DNA of 41,918 bases from an uncultured SAR86 cluster bacterium. GTDB lineage: Bacteria > Pseudomonadota > Gammaproteobacteria > Magnimaribacterales > D2472. The notes under the pieces are model-generated. The model was not told the DNA's origin. It did not search any database and saw only the letters and a list, made by a program, of their open reading frames with translations. Made by a program: the position numbers and the translations under genes. Below are positions 1-9,515 of this stretch, piece by piece. Location of the stretch: contig CABZTX010000007.1 of assembly GCA_902528875.1 (NCBI GenBank), positions 1 through 41,918 of the forward strand, read 5' to 3'. The stretch's first letter is position 1. Every line of letters starts with the position of its first letter.

Positions 1-2
1 AA

Positions 3-149
3 AAAGTTTACAAGGCTTATATCGAAGACTTTTATATAGATGATGTTATCTATTCAAGATTTAATTTAAATGATGAAAATTTATTCACTGGAAATACCCT
101 TTATGAATTTAAAAAAACCAATGATGGTTGTAAGATGGTTTCGCTTTAA
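3..149 (+). CDS. C-terminal end of a CDS truncated by the window edge; product unknown
   Basis: Open frame from base 3 to TAA at 147-149 (..KVYKAYIEDFYIDDVIYSRFNLNDENLFTGNTLYEFKKTNDGCKMVSL*). Absent from the ORF track because its start lies outside the window. Confidence 0.5.
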   Translation, partial: KVYKAYIEDFYIDDVIYSRFNLNDENLFTGNTLYEFKKTNDGCKMVSL

Positions 150-169
150 GGCATTACAGACTTTGATTC

Positions 170-805
170 TTAATTTTGAGTAACTGATTGATATGTCAGA
201 GATAATCTTGATGTATCAAATGGAGGCCTAAAAACACCCGCAAAGTCACCATCTGGATTTAAAAGAATAATATTATTAACATGATTGTCGAGATGGGTGT
301 GGTCCATATTGTTTCCACTTGGCATAACATTATTAACTGACAATTGGGATGCAAGACTAAGTAACATTGGTCGAACGTTAGAGACTCCCAAAAAAGCCTC
401 GTCAAAACCTTTAGCATATTTATTAATATCACTTGGAGTATCTCTTTCAGGATCAATGGTAACCAATATCCATTGTTTATCATCTAGCGGGAATTCTTTT
501 TCCCTTAGCACTTTTACTAATTTAGACATCTGATACATTGTTGTCGGGCATTCATCAGGGCATTTTGTAAAACCAAAGTACATTAATGTCCATTTTCCAA
601 GAAGATCAGATTTTGTAAATTCATCACCATTTTCTTTAAAGAAACTAAAGTTAGATATTTTTTTTGGGTTCTCAAACAAAAAAAGTCCATTAATAAGAAG
701 CTCATTTGTACTTAAAACTCTTGGAGTGGTAAGTTTATTGATGAATAGTGTCAGAACAACAAAAATAAATACTGCAATTATTAATATATTCTTTTTTATA
801 GTCAT
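170..805 (-). CDS. SCO1/SenC family copper chaperone for cytochrome c oxidase assembly
   Basis: Thioredoxin-like protein with GFTKCPDECPTT (CxxxC) and a later conserved His region; last gene of the cox cluster. Confidence 0.9.
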   Translation of the reverse strand: MTIKKNILIIAVFIFVVLTLFINKLTTPRVLSTNELLINGLFLFENPKKISNFSFFKENGDEFTKSDLLGKWTLMYFGFTKCPDECPTTMYQMSKLVKVLREKEFPLDDKQWILVTIDPERDTPSDINKYAKGFDEAFLGVSNVRPMLLSLASQLSVNNVMPSGNNMDHTHLDNHVNNIILLNPDGDFAGVFRPPFDTSRLSLTYQSVTQN

Positions 806-1671
806 TAGATTGAGATTATGAAGTGATCTATTAACAAAGCTAAAAAAATTAGGAAAATATAATAGATAGAAAATTGAAAAGTTTTCATAGCATCTTCAAT
901 ATCTGAACTGTAATAGAGATTAATTGAATAATATAAAAATATACTACTTAAAATTAATGCCGAAAAGAGATATATTTCTCCAGACATTAAAACTACATAT
1001 GGTAATAAGCTAACTACATACAAAATAATCGTATATAAGACTATCTGCAACTTTGTAAATACTACTCCGTGAGTTACAGGTAGCATTGGAATAGATTCTT
1101 TTGCGTACTCATTCCTTCGATAGATTGCAAGCGCCCAAAAATGTGGCGGAGTCCAAACGAATATTATTAATACCAGTAATAACGCATATGGGTCAATGGA
1201 GTTTGTTACCGAGGCCCAGCCCAGCAATGGCGGTGCTGCTCCTGCTAAACCACCAATGACTATATTTTGAGGAGTTGCTCTTTTTAAATAGACCGTATAA
1301 ATAAAAGCATAGCCAATTAAAGATGCTAATGTTAGGGCCATAGTTAAGGTATTTACATATAAAAATAAAATCGTAGCTCCAAATAAACCAATTATTAAAG
1401 CGAATATTGAAGCATGTGTGGCAGAAAGTTCACCTTGAGGTAAGGGCCTTTGGTCAGTTCTGGTCATAGATGCATCAGTCTTTCTATCTATAACTTGATT
1501 TATAGCTGCAGCAGATGCTGCACAAAAAGCAATACCTGTTAACGCAACAAGCAAGTAGCCAAAAGATTCAACTGATTCTTCAGCTAAAAGCATCCCTACA
1601 AAAGCACAGATAAGCATCATGTAAACAACATTTGGCTTACAAAGCTCATAGTAACTTTTTAAAAGGGTCAT
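805..1671 (-). CDS. ctaB: Protoheme IX farnesyltransferase (heme O synthase)
   Basis: UbiA-type motifs (NQVIDRKTDASMTRTDQRPLPQG). The track ORF extends to 1719, but the start MTLLKSYYELCKPN at 1671 gives an ATGA overlap with the ctaA stop. Confidence 0.92.
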   Translation of the reverse strand: MTLLKSYYELCKPNVVYMMLICAFVGMLLAEESVESFGYLLVALTGIAFCAASAAAINQVIDRKTDASMTRTDQRPLPQGELSATHASIFALIIGLFGATILFLYVNTLTMALTLASLIGYAFIYTVYLKRATPQNIVIGGLAGAAPPLLGWASVTNSIDPYALLLVLIIFVWTPPHFWALAIYRRNEYAKESIPMLPVTHGVVFTKLQIVLYTIILYVVSLLPYVVLMSGEIYLFSALILSSIFLYYSINLYYSSDIEDAMKTFQFSIYYIFLIFLALLIDHFIISI

Positions 1672-2642
1672 CTTTTCCAGGCTAAATAATTTATCGTGAA
1701 AGTTGCGAGAACTAAACAAGCAGCTATTAAATTATGGGCAATTGCAACATACAAAGGAAGCACATAGATTACGTTTATTATTCCAAGAGTTATTTGGGTT
1801 AATAATAGTACACCAAGTGTTGAAGCCAATGGAGCTGCATTAGAAAACCACAGTCTAGACATCAGTATGAGAAAAATAAATGTGACTAACAACGCAGAAA
1901 CTCGATGACTATAATGAATTGCAACTCTAGCAGGATTGTCCAACAATCCATAAAGATAATTAGGACCAACTTCTTGATTTAAATTAAACCCATTTTTAAA
2001 GTCCATTTCAGGCAAATAAGTACCCTGGCAAGTAGGAAAATCAGCACAAGCTAAGGATGCATAATTTGTGCTTGTCCAAACACCAAGAAAAATTTGAAAA
2101 ACTAAAGCAACAAATGCGAGAGCCGATATCATTTTTAAATTTGAAATATTTATCTGGCTAAAGATTTGAAGATTTCTTGATTTGAGGTAGATAAAATAAA
2201 GCAAAGTTAGTGTGGTGAAACCACCAAATAGATGAGCAGTAACTATAATGGGGAGTAATTTTAAGCTTACAGTCAAATAACCAAATAATCCTTGGCAGCA
2301 TATAAAAAATAACAAAAATAAGGACCATCCTCTTATTGATTTATCTGTTGTTTTTTTAAAAGCAAAGTAGACTAAAAAAATTGCTAATAAGCCCAGACCG
2401 GCTGCAAAATACCTATGAACAACTTCAGGTATAGCTTTATTAATATCATATGGAAATAATGGATAACGACTTTCTGCAATTGCAATTTCAGCTTCATTTG
2501 TCGGAAAAACAATAAAACCATAGCAACCAGGCCAGTCAGGACATCCGAGTCCGGCATCTACAAGTCGTGTCCATGCTCCTAGAGCAATAACCACAAACGC
2601 CATACATATTCCAATAAGTGATAAGTTCTTTATACTATTCAT
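1668..2642 (-). CDS. ctaA: Heme A synthase (COX15/CtaA)
   Basis: GAWTRLVDAGLGCPDWPGCYG motif, multi-TM, adjacent to ctaB. Confidence 0.92.
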   Translation of the reverse strand: MNSIKNLSLIGICMAFVVIALGAWTRLVDAGLGCPDWPGCYGFIVFPTNEAEIAIAESRYPLFPYDINKAIPEVVHRYFAAGLGLLAIFLVYFAFKKTTDKSIRGWSLFLLFFICCQGLFGYLTVSLKLLPIIVTAHLFGGFTTLTLLYFIYLKSRNLQIFSQINISNLKMISALAFVALVFQIFLGVWTSTNYASLACADFPTCQGTYLPEMDFKNGFNLNQEVGPNYLYGLLDNPARVAIHYSHRVSALLVTFIFLILMSRLWFSNAAPLASTLGVLLLTQITLGIINVIYVLPLYVAIAHNLIAACLVLATFTINYLAWKR

Positions 2643-3193
2643 TAAATCAACACCTTTAAGTCTTTTAAAATTAATTTTGGGTCAGTTCCAGGATTAAAAT
2701 ACATCACTGCCCTTCCATATGGATCAATTACAAATATAGGATTCTCATTATTAAAATTCAAATTTGAATTTCTTTGAAGAACATTTAGTAATACTCCATT
2801 TTTATCTTCGATAAGTTCTATTCTGGAATATTCTTTTTTTACATCATCAAGATAATCCTCTAAAAGTTTGTTCGAATAAAAAACAACACGTTTTAGTTTA
2901 TTTATATCTCTATTAAGAGCAACATTAAGCTGTCTCATTAAATATATTGATTCCTTACTTTTTTCTTCGTTTGTAACATACACAGATAGAACCCATTTAC
3001 CATCCTCAAAACTAATTAGGTCTGTTTCTCCTTCATTATTTTTAAATTGATTGAAATCAAAGTAGCTCTTGAAGAAAGAACCATTATTTCTTGTTCCATC
3101 GGGTGACAAACCCAAAACAAAATAGAGTGAGGACAAGGTTACTACCAATATAGGAGTTAACAATATTGCAGCAAGAAAGATTTTATTTCGCAT
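2642..3193 (-). CDS. Small membrane-anchored protein of the cox cluster (conserved position between SURF1 and ctaA)
   Basis: One N-terminal TM helix followed by a thioredoxin-like-looking soluble domain; position matches the uncharacterised gene between SURF1 and ctaA in pseudomonads. Confidence 0.7.
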   Translation of the reverse strand: MRNKIFLAAILLTPILVVTLSSLYFVLGLSPDGTRNNGSFFKSYFDFNQFKNNEGETDLISFEDGKWVLSVYVTNEEKSKESIYLMRQLNVALNRDINKLKRVVFYSNKLLEDYLDDVKKEYSRIELIEDKNGVLLNVLQRNSNLNFNNENPIFVIDPYGRAVMYFNPGTDPKLILKDLKVLI

Positions 3194-3884
3194 TTCTACT
3201 TAATCCATACCAGATATACATAAAACATAAAACTATAAACATCAAAAACCATTGTGATGAATATCCATAATGTTTAATTGGCGTCATGTTTGTTGGAGTA
3301 ATTTTAATATATTCTAGACTATTTTTAAGCAAAGGATCTGCCAGTAAGATCATTGGAAATATCTCCTCTGTGTAAGCTTTTGAAATTACTTCAACATTTT
3401 TTGTTTGTGAAATTTTTGGCCAATTATTAGAAATAAGCTCGTCTGACAAAACTAGACCCAACTCTGGTTGCTCTAATGTTCCACTTACGCTTTCAAAATC
3501 ATCAGGTATTTGAATATCAGGTAGTTGGTCTCTAAATTTATTTTGTTTAATCCATCCTCTATCAACAAGAATAAGTTTGTTTGTTTCATCAATTCTCAAA
3601 GGTGTAAGAACTTTATAGCCAGCTATTCCTTGATGAATTACATTATCGATTAATAATTGTTTTTTATTTTCCCATTTTCCACTTACTAATACCCTATCCC
3701 ATTTCTTAGATTCAGCATTTAAATAAATAGGCTCTTTGGTTAATTTATTTTCAAATTCACTCATTATTTGTGTTTTTGTTTGTCCTCTTTCTATTTGCCA
3801 TATACCTAAAGAAAAAAATACAACAGCAAATATGACAAAGAAAATCGTAATTCTCACACCTGGGTTAAATTTTTTTCTTTTCAT
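3183..3884 (-). CDS. SURF1 family cytochrome oxidase biogenesis protein
   Basis: N- and C-terminal TM helices; GIWQIERG, ILVDRGWI and HYGYSSQWF motifs. Confidence 0.9.
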   Translation of the reverse strand: MKRKKFNPGVRITIFFVIFAVVFFSLGIWQIERGQTKTQIMSEFENKLTKEPIYLNAESKKWDRVLVSGKWENKKQLLIDNVIHQGIAGYKVLTPLRIDETNKLILVDRGWIKQNKFRDQLPDIQIPDDFESVSGTLEQPELGLVLSDELISNNWPKISQTKNVEVISKAYTEEIFPMILLADPLLKNSLEYIKITPTNMTPIKHYGYSSQWFLMFIVLCFMYIWYGLSRNAK

Positions 3885-3918
3885 ATCTATTCAAGTATAT
3901 ATGCATTAAAATTCAGTC

Positions 3919-4137
3919 ATGATCACTACACTCATTTATATAGTAATACCATTGTTGCTTCTATCACTAGCAGGTGGTCTTTTTTTTCTACTAGTCGACA
4001 AAGGTGACACCGGTAGAAAAAGGACGGTATATTTTTTAGGTCTTAGAGTGTTTTTTGCAGCTTTGTTAATCATACTTGTGGTAATTGGCCTTTATACGGG
4101 TGAGCTAGGGAATAGTGTGCCGTGGGAAGACTCTTAA
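3919..4137 (+). CDS. Twin transmembrane protein (DUF2909-like)
   Basis: 72 aa, two TM helices separated by DKGDTGRKRTVYFLGLRV; lies antisense between SURF1 and coxC. Confidence 0.75.
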   Translation: MITTLIYIVIPLLLLSLAGGLFFLLVDKGDTGRKRTVYFLGLRVFFAALLIILVVIGLYTGELGNSVPWEDS

Positions 4138-5052
4138 TTATAATATATAGACAAACAAAAATAACATTACCCAAACAACATCAACAAAGTGCCAATACCA
4201 TGATGCTGCTTCAAAACCAAAATGATCATGATCTTCAAAATGTCCTGCAAAAACAGATCTAGCCAACATTATTGCTAGCATAATACCGCCCATCATAACG
4301 TGGAAGCCGTGAAACCCAGTTAACATAAAAAATGTTGATCCATAAATACCTGAATTTAAAGTAAGACCATAATGAGCATATGCCTCATAATATTCAGCTG
4401 CCTGAAGACCAACAAAAATTAGAGCTAAGAAGACTGTCACTCCTAATAAGACATTAAATTTCTTTCTGTTACCGCTTTTAAGGCCGAGGTGAGCGAAGTG
4501 AACAGTTACACTGGAGCTAAGCAAAACAATTGTGTTCCACATAGGTAACCACTTTAAAGCATGATCCCATCCTGGCCATGCCATGCTCTTTTCAGCTAAT
4601 TCATATTCAACTCCATTATCTGGAGTTGTTATTACTGGCCAAGTTGATTCAAAAGCAGGCCATAGTTCTATAGCAGTAATAGCTGCTCCCTTAGAACCTT
4701 CTCCTGCTAGCCATGGAACAGCCAATGTTCTTACATAGAACAAAGCTCCAAAAAAAGCTGCAAAAAACATTACCTCAGAGAAAATAAACCATGCCATTCC
4801 ATAAACATAAGACTGTTTTAACTGATTTGAATCCAGTCCTGCTAAGTGCTCTTTTATAACCTGTCTAAACCAAAAGAATAATGTTAAAAACAAGGATGCG
4901 AAACCAAGGTATAAAATGTATGCAGAGTTACTGTTAGGGTCGTCTAAGTTATTTATTGTGCTAGAGGCTCCCATAACAAGAAGGAAAAGAGAGAAAGCCA
5001 TGAATATAGGAAATCTACTTTGATCTGGAACATAATAACTTCCTCCGCTCAC
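4138..5052 (-). CDS. coxC: Cytochrome c oxidase subunit III
   Basis: Seven-TM protein with HFAHLGLKSG, GFHGFHVMMGG and YWHFVDVVWVMLF motifs. Confidence 0.95.
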   Translation of the reverse strand: MSGGSYYVPDQSRFPIFMAFSLFLLVMGASSTINNLDDPNSNSAYILYLGFASLFLTLFFWFRQVIKEHLAGLDSNQLKQSYVYGMAWFIFSEVMFFAAFFGALFYVRTLAVPWLAGEGSKGAAITAIELWPAFESTWPVITTPDNGVEYELAEKSMAWPGWDHALKWLPMWNTIVLLSSSVTVHFAHLGLKSGNRKKFNVLLGVTVFLALIFVGLQAAEYYEAYAHYGLTLNSGIYGSTFFMLTGFHGFHVMMGGIMLAIMLARSVFAGHFEDHDHFGFEAASWYWHFVDVVWVMLFLFVYIL

Positions 5053-5058
5053 AATTTT

Positions 5059-5616
5059 TTACTCCATTACTATCTGGTTATTTGCTAATTCAATATCGTT
5101 GTAGTCAGTAATATCAAAAATTGTATAAGATAATATTACGTTCTTGATATTTGACGGTAGTTCATTTGATACAAGCAATTTAACAGGGAGCAGCGCTTCC
5201 TCACCTGGCATTAATTCCTGTTTTTCAAAACAAAAACATTCAAGTTTCTTTAAATGGGCTGCTGCATTTGACGGCGCTACACTCGGCACTGCCTGAGCTG
5301 TCATTTTTTTGTCAGTGGTATTTTTAACAGAGAAGGTCGCAGTATAATATTTACCTGTTTCAATCTTTAGTACTTTTACTGATGGCTCAAATTTCCATGG
5401 CATGTTTTCATTATTGGTAGATATAAATTGGAGCGAAAGTGGTCTACCTTGTTCTGCTATTAAATCATCAGAATGTTCCGATTGAAACACCTTGCCATTA
5501 AGACCAGTTACTTCGCAAAAAACATCATACAAAGGCACCAAAGCAAAACCAAATGCAAACATTAAAGGAACAGCAACAACTAGTTTTATAAGAGTCTTTT
5601 TTGCTCCTTTATTCAT
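5059..5616 (-). CDS. ctaG: Cytochrome c oxidase assembly protein CtaG/Cox11
   Basis: FALVPLYDVFCEVTGLNGK and LECFCFEKQELMPGE copper-site motifs. Confidence 0.95.
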   Translation of the reverse strand: MNKGAKKTLIKLVVAVPLMFAFGFALVPLYDVFCEVTGLNGKVFQSEHSDDLIAEQGRPLSLQFISTNNENMPWKFEPSVKVLKIETGKYYTATFSVKNTTDKKMTAQAVPSVAPSNAAAHLKKLECFCFEKQELMPGEEALLPVKLLVSNELPSNIKNVILSYTIFDITDYNDIELANNQIVME

Positions 5617-7199
5617 TAGTCAACCTTAGGTGGTGTTGAAAAAGTATGATAAGGAGCAGGTGATGCCACTGTCCACTCTAGTCCTCTTGCTCCATCCCAA
5701 ACCTGGCTTGTTGCCTTTTTACCACCCATAACTGTTTTCAAAACAATAAATAAAAATAGTAGCTGAGAAAAGCCAAACAAAAACGCTCCAACACTTGAAA
5801 CCATATTCCAGTCTGCAAATTGAAGTGAGTAGTCAGGGTACCTTCTTGGCATTCCTGCTAGACCAATAAAATGCTGTGGGAAGAATGTAACATTCACTCC
5901 GACAAATGATAACCAGAAATGAAGTTTTCCAAGTCTTTCGTCGTACATATTTCCAGACCATTTAGGTATCCAGTAATATACTGCAGCCATGATTGAGAAT
6001 ATTGCTCCTGGAACTAATACATAATGGAAGTGAGCAACAACAAAATAAGTATCATGGTACTGGAAATCAGCTGGGACTATTGCAAGCATTAGACCTGATA
6101 AGCCGCCAATGGTGAATAGAACAACAAACGCTATCGCAAAAAGCATTGGGGTTTCGAATGTGAGTGATCCTCTAAACATTGTCGCAACCCAATTAAAAAC
6201 CTTAACTCCTGTTGGAACAGCAATCAGCATAGTTGCCCACATGAAGAAAATTTCAGCAGCTAAGGGCAGTCCTACTGTAAACATGTGATGTGCCCAAACA
6301 ACGAATGAGAGTATCGCAATTGATAGCATTGCCCAAACCATTGATGAATAACCGAATAATTGTTTTCTTGAAAAGGTTTCAATGATATGAGAAACAATAC
6401 CAAATGCAGGAAGTATCATTATGTAAACTTCTGGATGTCCAAAAAACCAGAATATATGCTGAAATAATACCGGATCTCCACCTCCAGCAGCATTAAAAAA
6501 ACTAGTTCCAAAATGGATATCCATCAACATCATTGTTACAGCTCCAGCTAAAACAGGCATGACAGCAATTAATAAGTATGCTGTTATTAACCACGACCAC
6601 ACAAATAGTGGCATCTTCATAAGCCCAACGCCAGGAGCTCTCATATTCATTATTGTTACAACAACATTAATGGCTCCCATAATCGATGAGGCTCCCATTA
6701 TATGAACTGAGAATATGAAAAAAGTTACGCTTGGTGGTGCATATGTAGTTGAAAGTGGGGCATAGAAGGTCCATCCAAAATTAGGCGCACCTCCTTCCAT
6801 AAACAGAGAAGAAAGTAATATTAAAAATGCAAATGGTAAAATCCAGAAACTTAAATTATTCATTCTTGGTAAAGCCATGTCTGGTGCACCAATCATCATA
6901 GGCACCAACCAATTTGCAAGACCAACGAAGGCAGGCATTACTCCACCGAATATCATTATCAAGCCGTGCAGTGTAATCATTTGATTATAGAACTCAGGTT
7001 CTACTATTTGCATGCCAGGCTGAAATAATTCAGCTCTTATGATCATTGCCATTGCTCCACCTATAAGGAACATTGCAAAACTAAACCATAAGTACAAAGT
7101 ACCTATATCTTTATGATTTGTTGTATACAACCATCTAGTGATACCTTTTGCTGGCCCATGATCATGATCTTCATGATGATTTTCTATAACTGCACTCAT
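5616..7199 (-). CDS. coxA: Cytochrome c oxidase subunit I
   Basis: TTNHKDIGTLY, HIFWFFGHPEVYI and YVVAHFHYVLVPGA heme-copper oxidase motifs. Confidence 0.98.
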   Translation of the reverse strand: MSAVIENHHEDHDHGPAKGITRWLYTTNHKDIGTLYLWFSFAMFLIGGAMAMIIRAELFQPGMQIVEPEFYNQMITLHGLIMIFGGVMPAFVGLANWLVPMMIGAPDMALPRMNNLSFWILPFAFLILLSSLFMEGGAPNFGWTFYAPLSTTYAPPSVTFFIFSVHIMGASSIMGAINVVVTIMNMRAPGVGLMKMPLFVWSWLITAYLLIAVMPVLAGAVTMMLMDIHFGTSFFNAAGGGDPVLFQHIFWFFGHPEVYIMILPAFGIVSHIIETFSRKQLFGYSSMVWAMLSIAILSFVVWAHHMFTVGLPLAAEIFFMWATMLIAVPTGVKVFNWVATMFRGSLTFETPMLFAIAFVVLFTIGGLSGLMLAIVPADFQYHDTYFVVAHFHYVLVPGAIFSIMAAVYYWIPKWSGNMYDERLGKLHFWLSFVGVNVTFFPQHFIGLAGMPRRYPDYSLQFADWNMVSSVGAFLFGFSQLLFLFIVLKTVMGGKKATSQVWDGARGLEWTVASPAPYHTFSTPPKVD

Positions 7200-7213
7200 A
7201 ATATATTCCTATT

Positions 7214-8359
7214 TTATATTTTTGGTTCTTTGTAATCTACTATATCTTTAGGTATTACAATCTCTCCATCACCCTTCTCAGCATTACCCCAAGATTGTCT
7301 GGTATATGTAATAACAGATGCTAACTCAACCTCTGATAAATAGCTGAATGAATTCATAGCTGCTCCCTGAACACCTTCCATTAATATTTCAATATTTCTT
7401 TCTTTATCATTCATTACTATGTCGCTTCCTGCTAAGGCTGGAAATATTCCTGTAATTCCTTGTCCAGATACTTGATGACAAGCTACACAGTTTACGTCAT
7501 ATATTTCTTGACCTCTTGAAACCAACTCCTGAGCAGTCCAATCTTTAGTTGTGAGTTCTGCAAGCTTCATGGCTTCGTTTCTTTTGTTCAATACCCATTC
7601 ATCATATTCATCTTGCTCAACTACTTTTACAACAATAGGCATAAAACCATGGTTTTTACCACATAATTCTGTGCACCTGCCTCTGTAAATTCCTGGCTCT
7701 TCGACAATGGTCCATGCGGTATTAACAAATCCAGGAATTGCATCCTGCTTAATTGCAAATGCAGGTAACCACCATGAGTGAATAACGTCATTGGCAGTAA
7801 TTAGAAAACGTATTTTCTTACCAGCAGGAATAACGACCATTTCATCAACTTCCTGTAAATAGTTTTCGCCTTTTGGAACAAGGTTATAAATCTCATCTAG
7901 GTCTGTCGATAAATTAGCAAAAAAACTAATATCATCCTCAAGATACTGATATTGCCATTTCCACTGATAGCCAGTGACTTGTATGTTAATGTCTCCTGCT
8001 GTGTCATCATATATCTTTACTAATGTTTTAGATGCTGGAACTGCCATTGCAATTAAAATTAAGAAAGGAATAATCGTCCAAGCTATTTCAAGCTTATGAT
8101 TTTCATGGAATTTTGCAGGTACTGGATTTTTCTTTTTAGTATGCGCGTAAATAGAGTAAAACATAACACTAAATACGGCTACACCAATGGCTACACAAAT
8201 CCAAAATATAAGCATATGAAGTTCAAACACTTCATTACTTATATCAGTAATACCTCTTGTCATATTCAGAGCGAACCAATCAGCTCTAGCGATAGGAGCA
8301 ACAAAAGTTAGCATGCAAATATAAAAAGTAATATGCATATTTTTAAGACATTTGTACAA
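7214..8359 (-). CDS. coxB: Cytochrome c oxidase subunit II with fused C-terminal cytochrome c domain
   Basis: CuA motif CTELCGKNHGFM plus heme-binding CVACH in the C-terminal domain. Confidence 0.96.
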   Translation of the reverse strand: MYKCLKNMHITFYICMLTFVAPIARADWFALNMTRGITDISNEVFELHMLIFWICVAIGVAVFSVMFYSIYAHTKKKNPVPAKFHENHKLEIAWTIIPFLILIAMAVPASKTLVKIYDDTAGDINIQVTGYQWKWQYQYLEDDISFFANLSTDLDEIYNLVPKGENYLQEVDEMVVIPAGKKIRFLITANDVIHSWWLPAFAIKQDAIPGFVNTAWTIVEEPGIYRGRCTELCGKNHGFMPIVVKVVEQDEYDEWVLNKRNEAMKLAELTTKDWTAQELVSRGQEIYDVNCVACHQVSGQGITGIFPALAGSDIVMNDKERNIEILMEGVQGAAMNSFSYLSEVELASVITYTRQSWGNAEKGDGEIVIPKDIVDYKEPKI

Positions 8360-8404
8360 ATCTAATCCCTCTAAATTTAATGTGCGCTTAATAATAATAA
8401 ATAT

Positions 8405-8420
8405 TTATAATGCATTATAA
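8405..8420. repeat. Perfect 16-bp palindrome TTATAATGCATTATAA upstream of the cox operon
   Basis: Read directly. Includes TATAAT on the minus strand (8414-8419), about 50 nt upstream of the coxB start; candidate -10 and/or operator. Confidence 0.5.
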
Positions 8421-8505
8421 GCTATTTATATAAATACAACAAAAAAAAGTTAATTTTTTTCGAATCTCATAATACTTGTTTGAAACTTGAATTTCTATGA
8501 GTTTT

Positions 8506-8703
8506 TTACTTATTTTTATAGTCTTCTATATTAACAACTTTTATCTCACTTTGACCTATATTGGTTGCTTCTAGGGGTCTATTGTCCTTGAAATCACACT
8601 TTACACAATAAATTTGATCATTCTGTTTATTTATTGCGATTGTATCTATTTGTTTGCATTTTGGACAAACCGCTCCTGCAATAAATTGAACAAAGCGTTT
8701 CAT
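8506..8703 (-). CDS. yheV: YheV-like small zinc-ribbon protein
   Basis: 65 aa with two CxxC pairs (CPKCK, CVKCD) and N-terminal MKRFVQFIAGAVCPKC. Confidence 0.75.
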   Translation of the reverse strand: MKRFVQFIAGAVCPKCKQIDTIAINKQNDQIYCVKCDFKDNRPLEATNIGQSEIKVVNIEDYKNK

Positions 8704-9515
8704 TACCTCATATCCTCGATATCTTTAATAACTTTTTTAGCGTCAGGGAATAAACCAAACCAAATCTTAAATGAGTGGGCAGCTTGATAAACAAGCATTC
8801 CCATTCCATCATGAACATTTGAAGATTGAGTCATGGCCCATTTGCAAAAGGGAGTTGAGGTTAAAGAATAATTAAGATCATAGAAAAAAGCATCCGAATT
8901 AAATTTGAAATTATCGATTGGATTGAACTTTCCTGTCAATCCTGCAGAACTTCCGTTAATGATTAAGTCAAATTCACAATCGGAAGAAACATCTAGAGAT
9001 ATTGGAACAATACTACTATATTTTCTTTGAAGCATTTCAGATTTCTCTGCAGTTCTATTTAAAATAGTTATCGCATTAACTTTACTATTGGCAACCTTAT
9101 ATAGAACACTTTCTGAAGCTGCTCCTGCACCAATGATTAGGATTTTTTTATTTTCTAAATCAAATTTTTTAGAATTTATATCATCAATAAAGCCAACGCC
9201 ATCTGTTGAAGCCAAATAAAGTTTATTTTTATAGTTGGTTATCGTATTAACAGCATTAATATATTTAGCTTCTTTTGATATGTCTCCATTTATTTCAGCA
9301 GCTTTCTTTTTATACGGGAGAGTTACATTCAGTCCTTTTGCATATTTGTCTGAAAAGAATTCTTTAACAAATTTATTAAAGTCAGGTTCATTGATCTTAT
9401 ATGGTAAATATTCAAGACTTATATTTTCATGCCTGGCAAATCTTGAATGAATAAAAGGTGACATTGAATGTTCTATAGGGTTACCAATCACACCTAATTT
9501 GTATAATTTAGACAT
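8703..9515 (-). CDS. aroE: Shikimate dehydrogenase
   Basis: GVIGNPIEHSMSPFIHS, LNVTLPYKK, IGAGAASESV and NGSSAGL motifs. Confidence 0.95.
   Translation of the reverse strand: MSKLYKLGVIGNPIEHSMSPFIHSRFARHENISLEYLPYKINEPDFNKFVKEFFSDKYAKGLNVTLPYKKKAAEINGDISKEAKYINAVNTITNYKNKLYLASTDGVGFIDDINSKKFDLENKKILIIGAGAASESVLYKVANSKVNAITILNRTAEKSEMLQRKYSSIVPISLDVSSDCEFDLIINGSSAGLTGKFNPIDNFKFNSDAFFYDLNYSLTSTPFCKWAMTQSSNVHDGMGMLVYQAAHSFKIWFGLFPDAKKVIKDIEDMR

Noticed and set aside
8096-8311. 71-aa plus-strand ORF opposite coxB
   Set aside because: Antisense to the signal/TM region of coxB; no ribosome site or domain evident.
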